Source: an uncultured Oscillibacter sp. (GTDB lineage: Bacteria > Bacillota_A > Clostridia > Oscillospirales > Oscillospiraceae). Taken from it: a stretch of 32,326 nt of DNA. The translations under genes were made by a program, and so were the position numbers. Positions 1-7,428 of the stretch are shown here, piece by piece (within the stretch, counting starts at the first letter, position 1; every line of letters begins with the position of its first letter). The stretch covers positions 1 through 32,326 of the forward strand of contig CATOKC010000020.1 of NCBI GenBank assembly GCA_951800675.1, read 5' to 3'. The notes below the pieces were generated by a model. That model ran no database searches. It saw only the letters and a program-made list of their open reading frames with translations, and had not been told where the DNA came from.

Positions 1-160
1 TTCCTCCCTCTCCCTCTTATTATTTCCCTGTCTGCCTTTTAGGGAGCATATCAAAGGCGTCCGGAGGCGGGAACCCCAGGTCTTCGACAGGAATCGACCG
101 GTATCGCGCCAGTCAGGGTCGCCTCTTGCTGTAATTTGCGGAAAACCATCGTTTTCACCC

Positions 161-189
161 TTGACTCCAGCCAAAACAATGTGTATGAT
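161..189 (+). promoter_or_regulatory. Sigma-A-type promoter of ftsEX
   Basis: TTGACT (161-166) and TATGAT (184-189) are separated by exactly 17 nt, giving a start near 196 and a leader of about 70 nt before ftsE. I see no gene in the 160 bases before this promoter. Confidence 0.7.
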
Positions 190-267
190 ATATAGATGTA
201 GCATTTTGTCCATTTCTGGAAGACACAGGAACACGGCCTCCCGGTCGGAAAGGGTACGCAAAAAAGC

Positions 268-954
268 ATGATACGACTGACAGATGTAGTAAAGGAATAC
301 CCAAACGGCACCCACGCCCTCAACGGACTGTCCATGGAGATCATGGACGGGGAATTTGTCTTCATGGTGGGACCGTCTGGCAGCGGGAAATCCACGGTCA
401 TCAAGCTGTTGATCGGCGAGATCGAACCCACCGAGGGCCGGGTGATGGTCAACGGCTTCTCCCTGCGGAACATCAAGGAGTGGCAGATCCCCCACCTCCG
501 CCGGACGGTCGGGGTGATCTTTCAGGATTTCCGTCTGATAGAGCACAAATCCGTGTATGATAATATGGTGTTCGCCATGCGCGCGGTGGGCGCGGGCCCT
601 AAGGAGATCAGAAAGCGCATCCCCTACTGCCTGAACCTGGTGGGCCTGGAGAACAAGGGCCGCCGCCTGCCCTCGGAGCTCTCCGGCGGCGAGCAGCAGC
701 GCGTCGCCATCGCCCGGGCCCTGCTGAACAACCCCAGCACCATCATCGCCGACGAGCCCACCGGCAACCTGGACCCCGCCCGCTCCCTGGAGATCATGCG
801 GCTCCTGGAGCGGATCAACGCCCTGGGGACCACGGTGCTGGTGGTGACCCACGAGAAGGATCTGGTCAACCGCTTCGACAAGCGCGTGGTCATGCTGGAG
901 CGGGGCCGGGTGGTCAGCGACGGCCATGGGTACTACGGGAGGAAGACACTGTGA
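268..954 (+). CDS. ftsE: Cell division ATP-binding protein FtsE
   Basis: ABC-type ATPase subunit of the FtsEX complex, which sits at the inner face of the membrane and couples ATP hydrolysis to activation of peptidoglycan hydrolases during division or sporulation. The 228-residue product has Walker A GPSGSGKS (35-42), a Q-loop glutamine near residue 86 (FQDFRL), the signature LSGGEQQR (138-145) and Walker B TIIADEPTGNLD (from 158); the length fits the family. The stop codon overlaps the GTG start of ftsX, so the two are translationally coupled. A strong promoter lies about 80 bp upstream. The short ATPase, the coupling and the following FtsX-type permease separate it from generic lipoprotein-export ATPases such as LolD. 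Confidence 0.96.
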   Translation: MIRLTDVVKEYPNGTHALNGLSMEIMDGEFVFMVGPSGSGKSTVIKLLIGEIEPTEGRVMVNGFSLRNIKEWQIPHLRRTVGVIFQDFRLIEHKSVYDNMVFAMRAVGAGPKEIRKRIPYCLNLVGLENKGRRLPSELSGGEQQRVAIARALLNNPSTIIADEPTGNLDPARSLEIMRLLERINALGTTVLVVTHEKDLVNRFDKRVVMLERGRVVSDGHGYYGRKTL

Positions 955-1838
955 ACAAGCATAATTTTTTCTATTTTATCAAAGAAGGCGCTGTGAACAT
1001 GTTCAGCCACGGCTTCATGTCCTTCGCGGCCGTGGGCATCACGGTAGCCTGCCTGCTGATCATGGGCACCTTCACCCTGGTCGCGGTGAACGCCAACGCC
1101 ATGCTGGCGGACCTGGAGGAGCAGAATCAGGTGCTGGCCTTCGTGGAGCTGGGCCTGAGCGAGAAGGAGGCCCGTGAAATGGAACCGGCCCTGCGCCGGG
1201 TCCCCAACGTACGGGACGTCCACTTCATCTCCGATCAGGAGGCCGCCGCCGCCTTCCGGGCCCGGTACGAGGACGACGAGCTCTTCCAGGGCCTGCCGGA
1301 CGACAACTTCTCCCACCGCTACGCCATCGACCTGGTGGACATCGCCTATATGCGCCAGACCTGCGAGGCCCTGGACGCTCTGCCGCACATTGACAATGTC
1401 AACGCTTACGAGGACGAGGCGGCGGGCTTTATCACCATCCGCAACGTGGCCGGGGTGGTCTGCGTGGTCCTGATCGCGATCCTCTTCCTGGTCTCCGTGT
1501 TCATCATCGCCAACACCATCAAGCTGACCACCTTCGACCGCCGGGACGAGATCGCCATCATGAAGATGGTGGGGGCCACCAACGGCTTCATCCGCTGGCC
1601 CTTTGTCTACGAGGGCTTCCTGCTGGGCCTGTTCTCGGCGGTGATCGGCTTCTTTCTCCAGTGGGGCCTCTACGAAGCGGTGGCCCGGTCAGTGACCAGC
1701 AACGACACCATCAACCTCATCAGCGTGGTGCCCTTCCAGAGTATGTGGACCTATGTAGCCGCCATCTTCGCCGGAGCCGGGATGCTCATCGGCGTCGGCG
1801 GCAGCCTCAGCGCCATAAGAAAGTTTTTGCAGGTATAA
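951..1838 (+). CDS. ftsX: Cell division membrane protein FtsX
   Basis: Membrane partner of FtsE, transmitting ATPase activity to extracellular cell-wall hydrolases. The 295-residue product has the family layout: a short cytoplasmic start, membrane segment 1 around residues 20-45, a large extracellular loop (about 50-160), then three C-terminal membrane segments beginning near 165. The cytoplasmic stretch FDRRDEIAIMKMVGAT is the usual FtsX/FtsX-like permease motif. It starts at GTG with a GGAGGAAG ribosome site about 5 nt upstream, the GTGA overlapping the ftsE stop. A hairpin terminator follows 13 bp after the stop, closing the two-gene operon. Confidence 0.95.
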   Translation: MNKHNFFYFIKEGAVNMFSHGFMSFAAVGITVACLLIMGTFTLVAVNANAMLADLEEQNQVLAFVELGLSEKEAREMEPALRRVPNVRDVHFISDQEAAAAFRARYEDDELFQGLPDDNFSHRYAIDLVDIAYMRQTCEALDALPHIDNVNAYEDEAAGFITIRNVAGVVCVVLIAILFLVSVFIIANTIKLTTFDRRDEIAIMKMVGATNGFIRWPFVYEGFLLGLFSAVIGFFLQWGLYEAVARSVTSNDTINLISVVPFQSMWTYVAAIFAGAGMLIGVGGSLSAIRKFLQV

Positions 1839-1850
1839 AAAAGCGCAGCA

Positions 1851-1891
1851 GGGCGGGAATCTTACAGGATTGTAAGTTTCCCGCCCGTTTT
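1851..1891 (+). terminator. Terminator of ftsEX
   Basis: GGGCGGGAA (1851-1859) pairs with TTCCCGCCC (1878-1886). A T-T mismatch separates these from a second perfect arm, CTTACA/TGTAAG, around a GGAT loop. GTTTTGT follows. Confidence 0.8.
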
Positions 1892-1965
1892 GTAAGGTAA
1901 AGCGATGGAACGCAGCGCGCCCGTGCAATATAATAGCCTCATCACCCATGCAAGGAGGCTTTTCT

Positions 1966-2328
1966 GTGAAAAAAGGCAAAACCGTTCTTCTCGTCACCGG
2001 CGCACTGGCGCTGATCTTGGTAGCAGGGATCTGTTCCATGGGGCTTCTTTTCCAGTCCACGACGGACAACGCGGAGAACCTGTACAGTCAGATCGACAAC
2101 GAAAAGATCGCCCCTATCACACCCCACGGAGGGATGAACTACCGCTATACCCTCCAGGCCTACACCGAGAGCGGTGCGGGCAAAAATCTGGATCTGGACA
2201 CCTCCCGGGAGCTGAGGGACGGCGCCTACGTCCTTGTCCGCGTCGCGCCCCTCCGGGGCGTCATCTCCTGGGAAGAAGTGAGCTTCGATGAGCTCCCCGC
2301 CAGCGTGCGGATCCACTACAAAAAATAA
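1966..2328 (+). CDS. YxeA family (DUF1093) secreted or anchored small protein
   Basis: Small extracytoplasmic protein of the YxeA/DUF1093 family, function unknown. The chosen GTG start at 1966 has an AAGGAGG ribosome site 7 nt upstream; the ATG at 1948 lies before that site and is unlikely to be used. The product is 120 aa: a lysine-rich start, one hydrophobic segment (about residues 6-27, a signal or anchor), then a body with the family features of an NLYSQI start, a YRYTLQAYTESG strand, the RELRDGAYVLV core, and a WEEVSFDELPASV ending. It stands alone between two terminators and probably has its own weak promoter, which I could not place. Membership is judged by motif resemblance, not a search. 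Confidence 0.8.
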   Translation: MKKGKTVLLVTGALALILVAGICSMGLLFQSTTDNAENLYSQIDNEKIAPITPHGGMNYRYTLQAYTESGAGKNLDLDTSRELRDGAYVLVRVAPLRGVISWEEVSFDELPASVRIHYKK

Positions 2329-2358
2329 AGCAGGATCCTCCCTCTCTGGCTGTCCAGG

Positions 2359-2406
2359 CAGAGCCCCCTCTCCGGATTTTCGTCCGGAGAGGGGGCTCTG
2401 GTCTTG
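2359..2406 (+). terminator. Terminator after the YxeA-like gene
   Basis: A perfect 18-bp stem (2359-2376 with 2383-2400) with a 6-nt loop TTTTCG lies 30 bp after the stop. The T-tract behind it is poor (GTCTTGTC). From here to 2517 I see no gene. Confidence 0.75.
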
Positions 2407-2533
2407 TCATATCGGTCTATTCGTCCCTATACTATTCCTCAATCAAACCGTCCATTTCATCACCGGGCAAAAATGAAGGAATAGCAGCGCTTCCAGACTC
2501 GCATTAAAGATCTTTTTGATACTTTTGAAAGTA

Positions 2534-3475
2534 TCACTGCCGGACGATCGTCCCCGTCTTCCCGGCGATGCCGTCCCTGGCCTTCTCCAGCAGGGTGATG
2601 AGGGCCTCCCGGCCCGGCTTGGACTCGGCGAACTTCACCGCGGCCTCCACCTTGGGCAGCATGGAGCCCGGCGCGAACTGCCCCTCGGCGGCGTAGGCCC
2701 TGGCCTGCTCCGGCGTCAGGGTATCCAGCCACTGCTCGTTCTCCTTGCGGAAGTTGACGGCCACCTTCTCCACGGCGGTCAGGATGATGAGCATATCCGC
2801 GTCCAGCTGCTCGGCCAGCAGCTCGGAGGCGAAGTCCTTGTCGATGACCGCCGCCGCGCCCTTGAGATGGTTCTTCTCCGTGCGGTAGACGGGGATGCCG
2901 CCGCCGCCGCAGCAGATGACCAGATGCCCATCCTCGCTCAGCGCACGGATGGCGCCGGCCTCGATGATGTGCTTGGGCTTGGGGGAAGCCACATACCGCC
3001 GCCAGCCCCGGCCCGCGTCCTCCTTGACCAGGTTGCCGGTGGACTCCTGATACGCCTTGGCCTCCGCCTCGGTCATGAACTTGCCGATGGGCTTGGAGGG
3101 GGCCTGGAAGGCGGGGTCCGCCGGGTCCACCTCCACCTGGGTAACGATGGAGCACACGGGCATATTGGTGATGCCCCGGTCCAGCAGCTCCTCCCGGAAG
3201 GCGTTTTGCAGGTCGTACCCGATATACGCCTGGCTCATGGCCCCGCAGACGGACAGGGGCGTGTAGCCCTGGGAGGCGTCCTCCTTCTGGAGGGCGGACA
3301 TGGCGTTGTTGATGATGCCCACCTGGGGGCCGTTGCCGTGGGCCACGACGACCTGGTTGCCGTCCTCGATGAGGTCCACGATGGCCCGGGCGGTGATCTT
3401 CACCGCCGCCGCCTGCTCGGGGAGGGTGCTGCCCAGAGCGTTGCCGCCCAGGGCGATGACAATGCGTTTACTCAT
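2534..3475 (-). CDS. arcC: Carbamate kinase
   Basis: Transfers the phosphate of carbamoyl phosphate to ADP, giving ATP plus carbamate, which breaks down to CO2 and ammonia; in fermenters this is an energy-yielding last step. The 313-residue product shows the amino-acid-kinase nucleotide loop ALGGNALG (8-15), the carbamate-kinase signature HGNGPQVG (46-53), the glycine run CCGGGGIPV and the IDKDFASELLAEQLDAD segment. The ATG has a GAGG site 6 nt upstream. It is the last gene of the leftward ygeY-ygeW-arcC run. That position fits a carbamoyl phosphate donor made by YgeW rather than by an arginine deiminase pathway, since no arcA or arcB is in the window. A short perfect stem (2518-2535) overlaps its stop codon but lacks a T-tract. 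Confidence 0.95.
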   Translation of the reverse strand: MSKRIVIALGGNALGSTLPEQAAAVKITARAIVDLIEDGNQVVVAHGNGPQVGIINNAMSALQKEDASQGYTPLSVCGAMSQAYIGYDLQNAFREELLDRGITNMPVCSIVTQVEVDPADPAFQAPSKPIGKFMTEAEAKAYQESTGNLVKEDAGRGWRRYVASPKPKHIIEAGAIRALSEDGHLVICCGGGGIPVYRTEKNHLKGAAAVIDKDFASELLAEQLDADMLIILTAVEKVAVNFRKENEQWLDTLTPEQARAYAAEGQFAPGSMLPKVEAAVKFAESKPGREALITLLEKARDGIAGKTGTIVRQ

Positions 3476-3517
3476 AATTCCTCAATCCTCGATCTTCTAA
3501 AACTTGCCGTCCAGGGA

Positions 3518-4711
3518 TCAGACTTCCTTCCGCTTGTCCCCGCGCTTCTCCAGGTCGCGCAGCACGGCCACGGGGTCCTTCACGTTGCTCAGGAAGATCA
3601 TGGCGGCGATGATATAGGGCTTGAAGGACGCCTCCTTATACAGGGGCTCGATATAGCGGTCAAACACGGAGTTGTCCACCTCGCCCTCCACGCAGCTCAG
3701 GCCGGTGATGTCGGCGGGCAGGCAGTGCATATAGAGGGCCTTGCCGTCCTTGGTGAGCTTCATCATATCCTCGGTGCAGGACCAGTCCTTGTGCTCGGCG
3801 TTCTGAGCCAGCAGCTCCTTCTCCAGGGCGTCGATGCCGGCCTTGTCGCCCTCGCGGTAGAGCTGGGTGCGCTTCTCCATGGCCTTGAAGGGAGCCCAGG
3901 ACTTGGGATACACGATGTCGGCGTCCTTGAACGCCTCCTCCATGGAGGTGACCTTCTTGAAGGAACCGCCGGAGGCCTCGGCGTTCTTGGCGGCGATCTC
4001 CTCCACCTCGGGCAGGATCTCGTATCCCTCGGGGTGGGCCAGGGTCACGTCCATGCCGAAGCGGGTGAACAGGCCCACGATGCCCTGGGGCACGCTCAGG
4101 GGCTTGCCGTAGCTGGGGGAGTAGGCCCAGGTCATGGCGACCTTCTTGCCCTTCAGGTTCTCCACGCCGCCCATCTCATGGATGACATGAAGCATGTCGG
4201 CCATGGCCTGGGTGGGGTGGTCCACGTCGCACTGGAGGTTCACCAGCGTCGGGCGCTGCTCCAGGATGCCCTTCTCATAGCCCTCGTCCAGGGCGTCCAT
4301 AAAGGTCTTCTGATACTTGTGGCCCTCTTCGATGAACATGTCGTCCCGGATGCCGATGACGTCGGCCATGAAGGACACCATGTTGGCGGTCTCGCGGACG
4401 GTCTCGCCGTGGGCGATCTGGCTGGTCTTCTCGTCCAGGTCCTTGATGTCCAGGCCCAGCAGGTTGCAGGCGGAGGCAAAGGAGAACCGGGTACGGGTGG
4501 AGTTGTCGCGGAAGATGGAGATGCCGAGGCCGGAGTCGAAGATCTTGGTGGAGATGTTGCGCTCCCGCAGGTCGCGCAGGGCGTCGGCCACGGTGAAGAT
4601 GGCGTCCAGCTCGTCGTCGGTCTTGTCCCAGGTCCAGTAGAAGTCGTTCTTGTACATGTTGTTGATATGCAGCTTCTCCAGATGCTGGGCGAGGTTTTCA
4701 GTCTTGCTCAT
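3518..4711 (-). CDS. ygeW: YgeW-type knotted carbamoyltransferase
   Basis: Transcarbamylase-fold enzyme of the YgeW family, whose natural substrate is not settled; in purine or uric-acid catabolic clusters it is thought to release carbamoyl phosphate from a ureido intermediate. The start at 4711 (MSKTENL) follows an AAGGAG site and gives 397 aa, the size of E. coli YgeW as I recall it; the longer open frame upstream is not coding. Visible motifs are the carbamoyl-phosphate loop FRDNSTRTR (67-75), HPTQ (165-168), and HCLPAD (329-334), which is closer to ornithine-type than aspartate-type enzymes. It lies 42 bp before arcC and 64 bp after a small membrane gene, in one leftward transcript from ygeY. 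Confidence 0.93.
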   Translation of the reverse strand: MSKTENLAQHLEKLHINNMYKNDFYWTWDKTDDELDAIFTVADALRDLRERNISTKIFDSGLGISIFRDNSTRTRFSFASACNLLGLDIKDLDEKTSQIAHGETVRETANMVSFMADVIGIRDDMFIEEGHKYQKTFMDALDEGYEKGILEQRPTLVNLQCDVDHPTQAMADMLHVIHEMGGVENLKGKKVAMTWAYSPSYGKPLSVPQGIVGLFTRFGMDVTLAHPEGYEILPEVEEIAAKNAEASGGSFKKVTSMEEAFKDADIVYPKSWAPFKAMEKRTQLYREGDKAGIDALEKELLAQNAEHKDWSCTEDMMKLTKDGKALYMHCLPADITGLSCVEGEVDNSVFDRYIEPLYKEASFKPYIIAAMIFLSNVKDPVAVLRDLEKRGDKRKEV

Positions 4712-4775
4712 CGCTATATTCTCCTTAAAAATAGATTTTATTCTCTGCCGCCTCCGGCGGCAATCGGTACACAAT

Positions 4776-5099
4776 TTATTTGTCGGGTTCGTCCCGCGGT
4801 CCCCGCCGCTTCCGATGGGCCCAGCCGTATTTGATGACCAGGCACAGAATGAAAAGGAGCCAGAACAGGCAGCACGACAGCAGGAAAGCATAAAGCAGTT
4901 GGATCAGACCCGTTATTTCGGGCGAGTCCGCCGCGATACGTTCCGCAATCAGCACTACTACCAGGATGCCCGCCAGGGAAAGGCCTCCGCCCCGGACCGC
5001 CCCGGAAAAACTCTTTCCCTCCCGGTCCACGGGGAACAGGATCGCGGTGATCAGCGAAAGAGCCGTCACGAAGCACACGCCTAAACCAATGATCTCCAT
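4776..5099 (-). CDS. Small integral membrane protein, unknown
   Basis: I do not recognise a family. The 107-residue product has three predicted membrane segments (about residues 1-21, 37-54 and 65-90), with a charged linker between the first two (VDREGKSF) and a basic, hydrophilic tail (KYGWAHRKRRGPRDEPDK). An AAGGAGTT site lies 5 nt before the ATG. It sits between ygeY and ygeW in the same leftward transcript, with no promoter or terminator of its own. That context suggests a role tied to the pathway, for example a small transporter subunit or membrane scaffold, but this is inference from position only. Confidence 0.75.
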   Translation of the reverse strand: MEIIGLGVCFVTALSLITAILFPVDREGKSFSGAVRGGGLSLAGILVVVLIAERIAADSPEITGLIQLLYAFLLSCCLFWLLFILCLVIKYGWAHRKRRGPRDEPDK

Positions 5100-5154
5100 A
5101 TGAACTCCTTATGATACGCAACTAGGTAAACAGTCCGGGCAGACGGCGCGCTCT

Positions 5155-6564
5155 TTACTGGATCTCGTTGTTGGTCAGGCTCTGACGGAACTGGGCCACG
5201 TCGGCGGACTTGTTCTCCTCCTTGTAGAGGCCGGGAACAGCCGCGTACACCGCCGCGCAGGTGACCAGGTCCTGCTTCCAGGTGATCTCGTTGGGCGCGT
5301 GGGCCTGGCTCTCCGCGCCGGGGCCGAAGCCCACGCAGGGGATGCCGTACCGGCCCTGGATGGAAACGCCGTTGGTGGAGAAGGTCCACTTGTCGGTCAG
5401 GGGACGCTCCCGCAGGCGCATGGCGTCCAGCTTGGGATCGGCGTCCTTGTGGCCGATGCGCTTGTCGCCCCACAGGGCGTGGTGGGCATCGATGAGGGCC
5501 TGGACGTGGGCGGCGGTCTCCTTGTTGATCCAGGTGGGGAAGAAGCACTCGGTCTCATACACGGTGCCGGTCCACGCGGGACGGTCGTACATGTACATGC
5601 TGACCTTCACGTCCTGGCCGTACTTCTTCACGGCGGGCAGGTCCTCGATCTCCTTCAGGCAGCTGTCCCAGGTCTCGCCGGCGGTCATGCGGCGGTCGAT
5701 GGAGATGGCGCAGCTGTCCGCCACGGCGCAGCGGCTGGGGGAGGTGTAGAAGATCTCGCTGACGGTGCAGGTGCCCCGGCCCAGGAAGCGTGCGTCCTCC
5801 CAGTGCTCGGGATTGAACTTGGGATTGAGGCGCTTTACCAGGCCCTTGATCTCGGTGGCGTCGGCGTCGTCGTTCTCGTTCAGGGCGCGGACGTCCTGGA
5901 GGATGTCGGCCATCTTGTAGATGGCGTTGTCGCCGCGCTCGGGGGCGGAGCCGTGGCAGCTGACGCCCTTCACGTCCACGCGGATCTCCATGCGGCCCCG
6001 GTGGCCGCGATAGATGCCGCCGTCGGTGGGCTCGGTGGAGATGACGAACTCGATCTGCTTCTGGGCCTCTTCCTTGCTGGGGAAGTACTTGTTGACGATG
6101 TACTGCCAGCACATGCCGTCGCAGTCCTCCTCCTGGACGGAGCCCACCACCATGATCTTGTACCCGGCGGGAATCAGTCCCAGGTCCTTCATAATCTTGG
6201 CGCCGTACACGGCGGAGGCCATGCCGCCCTCCTGGTCGGAGCCGCCCCGGCCATAGATGATATCCTCCGTCTCGTAGCCCTTGTAGGGGTCGGCTTCCCA
6301 GTTGTTGATGTTGCCGATGCCCACGGTGTCGATATGGGAGTCGATGGCGATGATCTTCTCGCCCTGGCCCATCCAGCCGATGACGTTGCCCAGGCCGTCG
6401 ATCTCCACCTTGTCAAAGCCCAGCTTCTCCATTTCGGCCTTGATGCACATCACCACTTCTTTTTCCTCGCAGCTCTCGCTGGGATGGGAAATCATGTCCC
6501 GCAGGAACCGGGACATCTCCGCCTTGTAGCCCTCCGCGGCCGACTTGATCTTCTCGAAATCCAT
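5155..6564 (-). CDS. ygeY: YgeY-type M20 family metallohydrolase
   Basis: Metal-dependent amidohydrolase or deacylase of the M20 peptidase family, YgeY subgroup, found with ygeW in purine and selenium-linked clusters; the substrate is not established. The start at 6564 (MDFEKIK) has a GGAGGT site 8 nt upstream, giving 469 aa. The expected ligands are visible: HxD (H77, D79 in DSHIDT), D110 (GRGGSD), the E145-E146 pair (VQEED; general base and metal ligand), E178 (STEPTD) and a late histidine in SQAHAPNE. The dimerisation lid runs from about 190. The length exceeds the roughly 400 aa I remember for E. coli YgeY, apparently through extra sequence between the lid and the C-terminal histidine. 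It is the first gene of the leftward operon. Confidence 0.92.
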   Translation of the reverse strand: MDFEKIKSAAEGYKAEMSRFLRDMISHPSESCEEKEVVMCIKAEMEKLGFDKVEIDGLGNVIGWMGQGEKIIAIDSHIDTVGIGNINNWEADPYKGYETEDIIYGRGGSDQEGGMASAVYGAKIMKDLGLIPAGYKIMVVGSVQEEDCDGMCWQYIVNKYFPSKEEAQKQIEFVISTEPTDGGIYRGHRGRMEIRVDVKGVSCHGSAPERGDNAIYKMADILQDVRALNENDDADATEIKGLVKRLNPKFNPEHWEDARFLGRGTCTVSEIFYTSPSRCAVADSCAISIDRRMTAGETWDSCLKEIEDLPAVKKYGQDVKVSMYMYDRPAWTGTVYETECFFPTWINKETAAHVQALIDAHHALWGDKRIGHKDADPKLDAMRLRERPLTDKWTFSTNGVSIQGRYGIPCVGFGPGAESQAHAPNEITWKQDLVTCAAVYAAVPGLYKEENKSADVAQFRQSLTNNEIQ

Positions 6565-6632
6565 GATGCAGACCTCCGTTTTTATTTTATGTTGACGGCT
6601 TCGCAACCTCGCCGCCTGTTCCCTATAACCCT

Positions 6633-6660
6633 ATCATAGCACAAGATTTCCCGTTGTCAA
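6633..6660 (-). promoter_or_regulatory. Promoter of the ygeY-ygeW-arcC operon
   Basis: Read leftward, TTGACA (6655-6660) and TATGAT (6633-6638) are 16 nt apart. The predicted start near 6626 leaves a 60-nt leader. It is back to back with the rightward promoter at 6701; the A/T tract between them (6661-6700) repeats AAAATTTT-like blocks and is the natural place for a shared operator. Confidence 0.7.
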
Positions 6661-6700
6661 ACAAAATTTTAGAAAACCAAAAAATTTTTTTGAATTGCTG

Positions 6701-6729
6701 TTGATTTCTCCGAAACTTCGTGGTATGAT
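6701..6729 (+). promoter_or_regulatory. Promoter of the PAS regulator and PLP enzyme genes
   Basis: TTGATT (6701-6706) and TATGAT (6724-6729) are 17 nt apart. The predicted start near 6736 is only about 8 nt before the GTG at 6744. Confidence 0.65.
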
Positions 6730-6743
6730 GCTAGTATGAATCG

Positions 6744-7427
6744 GTGTCTTTATCCAAAAATCAGCCTAAAAAGGGGGGAGCACCCACGGAAAACAGCAAG
6801 CTGGAGCTGCTGCGCCAGGTAGCCGCCGGCATCGCCGCCCAATTCGGTTCCAACTGCGAGGTGGCCATCCACGATTTAAGCCGGGACCCGGACCGCTCCA
6901 TCGTCTTTATCGCCAACGGCCATGTGTCCGGCCGGAAGGTGGGGGACGGCGCGTCCAACGTGGTGATGGAGCAGCTGCGCACCCAGGACCCGGAGCCCAA
7001 GGACCACCTCTGCTACCTCACCAAAACCCCGGACGGGAAGATTTTGAAATCCTCCACCGTCTATATCCGGGACCGGAAAGGGAAGGTCTCCGCCATCCTG
7101 GCCGTCAACTACGACATCTCCCGCCTCATCCTCATGGAGGAGGCCCTCCACGACCTGACCTCCACCGGGGAGGAGGTCCCTTCCGAGCCGGAGCGCATCA
7201 CCAACGTCAGCGATTTGCTGGATGAGCTGATCCAGCAGTCCGTGGCCTTGGTGGGCAAGCCCGCCGCCGTGATGAACAAGGAGGACAAGGTAAAGGCCAT
7301 CCAGTTCCTCAGCCAAAACGGGGCCTTCCTCATCACCAAGTCCGGCGACAAAGTGGCGAAGTACTTCGGCATTTCCAAGTATACCCTGTATTCCTATATT
7401 GACATGAACAAACAGGAGGGAACTTAG
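6744..7427 (+). CDS. YheO-like PAS/HTH transcriptional regulator
   Basis: DNA-binding regulator of the YheO type: an N-terminal PAS-like sensing domain (about residues 20-140, with the family's NCEVAIHDL strand at 38-46 and a DGKILKSSTVYIRDRKGKVSAI-like core) and a C-terminal helix-turn-helix (about 185-225, ending VAKYFGISKYTLYSYI). The sensed ligand is unknown, perhaps a pathway intermediate. The GTG at 6744 gives 227 aa but lies almost at the predicted RNA start and lacks a ribosome site. The only good site, AAGGGGGGAG (6770-6780), sits inside the frame, and the codon 6 nt after it is ACG (6786), so the true start is uncertain. The stop is 1 nt before the next ATG. It is likely the local regulator of both divergent operons. 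Confidence 0.85.
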   Translation: MSLSKNQPKKGGAPTENSKLELLRQVAAGIAAQFGSNCEVAIHDLSRDPDRSIVFIANGHVSGRKVGDGASNVVMEQLRTQDPEPKDHLCYLTKTPDGKILKSSTVYIRDRKGKVSAILAVNYDISRLILMEEALHDLTSTGEEVPSEPERITNVSDLLDELIQQSVALVGKPAAVMNKEDKVKAIQFLSQNGAFLITKSGDKVAKYFGISKYTLYSYIDMNKQEGT

Positions 7428-7428
7428 T

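Noticed and set aside
2518..2535. GATACTTT/AAAGTATC stem at the arcC stop as a terminator
   Set aside because: No T-tract follows on either strand; it may be an RNA-stabilising end but not a clear intrinsic terminator.
2516..4834. A 772-codon open frame antisense to arcC and ygeW
   Set aside because: It is Gly/Val/Leu/His-rich low-complexity translation, a mirror of third-position GC on the opposite strand; the leftward frames carry clear enzyme motifs and ribosome sites.
5299..6639. A 446-codon rightward frame opposite ygeY
   Set aside because: Same GC-driven shadow effect, no motif and no ribosome site; it also runs across the ygeY promoter.
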